NCBI GenBank assembly: GCA_029857975.1
Contig: JAOUFX010000165.1
Coordinates: 1 to 6,611 of the forward strand
Reading direction: 5' to 3'
DNA from: Deltaproteobacteria bacterium
GTDB taxonomy: Bacteria; Desulfobacterota; SM23-61
Length of the DNA: 6,611 bases
Position 1 is the stretch's first letter. Every line of letters begins with the position of its first letter. A program made the translations under genes and the position numbers. The notes under the pieces were generated by a model. The model had not been told where the DNA came from. It made no database searches and was given only the letters and a program-made list of their open reading frames with translations. Shown piece by piece: positions 6,399-6,611 of this stretch.

Positions 6399-6611
6399 AA
6401 CGCCCTCTCTTTGAGAAAAAAGTTATCAACTGGCTTAAGCTTAAGATTATAAGAATATCCCTTTCCTGCGTCAACGAAGAATGACACTTGCCCACCTTCA
6501 CTTTGCCATTTCAGTTGTAAATTCATAAAGCTGGGCAAAAGAGAGGCAGGGAGATGCTGAGTGCCGGCCAAGCGGCGGGAAATATCTTGCTCCCATCTTA
6601 CACTTTTATTG
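6395..6611 (-). CDS. Possible 3' end of an unidentified minus-strand gene running off the window
   Basis: One minus-strand frame stays open from the window edge for 71 codons and stops with TGA at 6395-6397, overlapping the flavodoxin ATG as ATGA, a typical sign of coupled genes. The readable peptide includes QLKWQSEGGQVSFFVDAG and GYSYNLKLKPVDNFF, which look strand-like, and third-position GC (about 44%) resembles the flavodoxin gene. I do not recognise a family. Against it, the same stretch holds a near-perfect promoter with a palindrome and is AT-rich, as expected for noncoding DNA, and a 71-codon open frame can occur by chance. No start codon can be judged because the 5' end is outside the window. 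Confidence 0.33.
   Translation of the reverse strand, partial: NKSVRWEQDISRRLAGTQHLPASLLPSFMNLQLKWQSEGGQVSFFVDAGKGYSYNLKLKPVDNFFLKERAL
6434..6445. promoter_or_regulatory. 12-bp perfect palindrome at the flavodoxin transcription start
   Basis: CTTAAGCTTAAG is its own reverse complement and also a direct repeat of CTTAAG. It directly follows the predicted -10 box on the minus strand and spans the expected start site near 6439, the classic place for a repressor operator. No regulator gene lies nearby. Confidence 0.45.
6446..6474 (-). promoter_or_regulatory. Sigma70-type promoter of the flavodoxin gene
   Basis: Read on the minus strand, TTGACG (6469-6474) and a perfect TATAAT (6446-6451) are separated by exactly 17 bp. 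Transcription would begin near 6439, about 40 bases before the flavodoxin ATG at 6398. The flanks are AT-rich. It overlaps the possible upstream reading frame; both could be true if the promoter is internal to an operon. Confidence 0.6.

Noticed and set aside
6498..6596. Short minus-strand frame of 32 residues near the right edge
   Set aside because: Conflicts with the longer open frame, has no clear ribosome site, and its peptide has no recognisable features.

Overview
The window shows an ordinary Gram-negative chromosomal backbone (cell-elongation genes mrdA-rodA) followed by an accessory stretch: a double NIPSNAP-domain protein, a two-gene TAXI-type TRAP transporter, and a convergent flavodoxin. 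Mixed 47-62% GC, strong AAAGGAG-type Shine-Dalgarno sites, a TAXI binding protein paired with a large fused permease, and a small flavodoxin are compatible with an anaerobic or syntrophic Desulfobacterota (former Deltaproteobacteria) lineage. That assignment is an inference from gene style; no taxonomic marker is present.

Layout. 1-603: 3' end of mrdA (PBP2), cut by the window edge. 607-1710: rodA, three bases downstream, in the same operon. 1711-1857: intergenic, holding a 13-bp tandem repeat that abuts a near-consensus sigma70 promoter (TTGACG-17-TATACT) for the next gene. 1858-2475: NIPSNAP tandem-domain protein, clearly more GC-rich than rodA. 2476-2615: leader region of the transporter, with a 10-bp inverted repeat and a possible nine-codon leader ORF ending at the Shine-Dalgarno. 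2616-3776: TAXI solute-binding protein. 3777-3873: intergenic, with a very strong G/C hairpin. 3874-5805: fused DctQM-like TRAP permease. 5806-5864: short convergent gap with a weak hairpin. 5865-6398 (minus): flavodoxin. 6399-6611: either a flavodoxin promoter region (TTGACG-17-TATAAT with a 12-bp palindrome over the predicted start site) or the 3' end of a further minus-strand gene whose stop overlaps the flavodoxin start as ATGA. The sequence alone does not settle this.

How the genes work together. MrdA and RodA are the transpeptidase and glycosyltransferase of the elongasome. The TAXI binding protein and the fused permease form a complete secondary uptake system, probably driven by a Na+ or H+ gradient, for an unidentified organic anion. 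The hairpin between them is well placed to let the binding protein be made in excess of the permease. The NIPSNAP protein directly upstream may act on or sense the imported compound, but only proximity supports that. I see no CRISPR array, tRNA, rRNA, transposase or other unmistakable mobile element. I did not find a clearly new multi-gene system; the most interesting signals are in the intergenic control regions.
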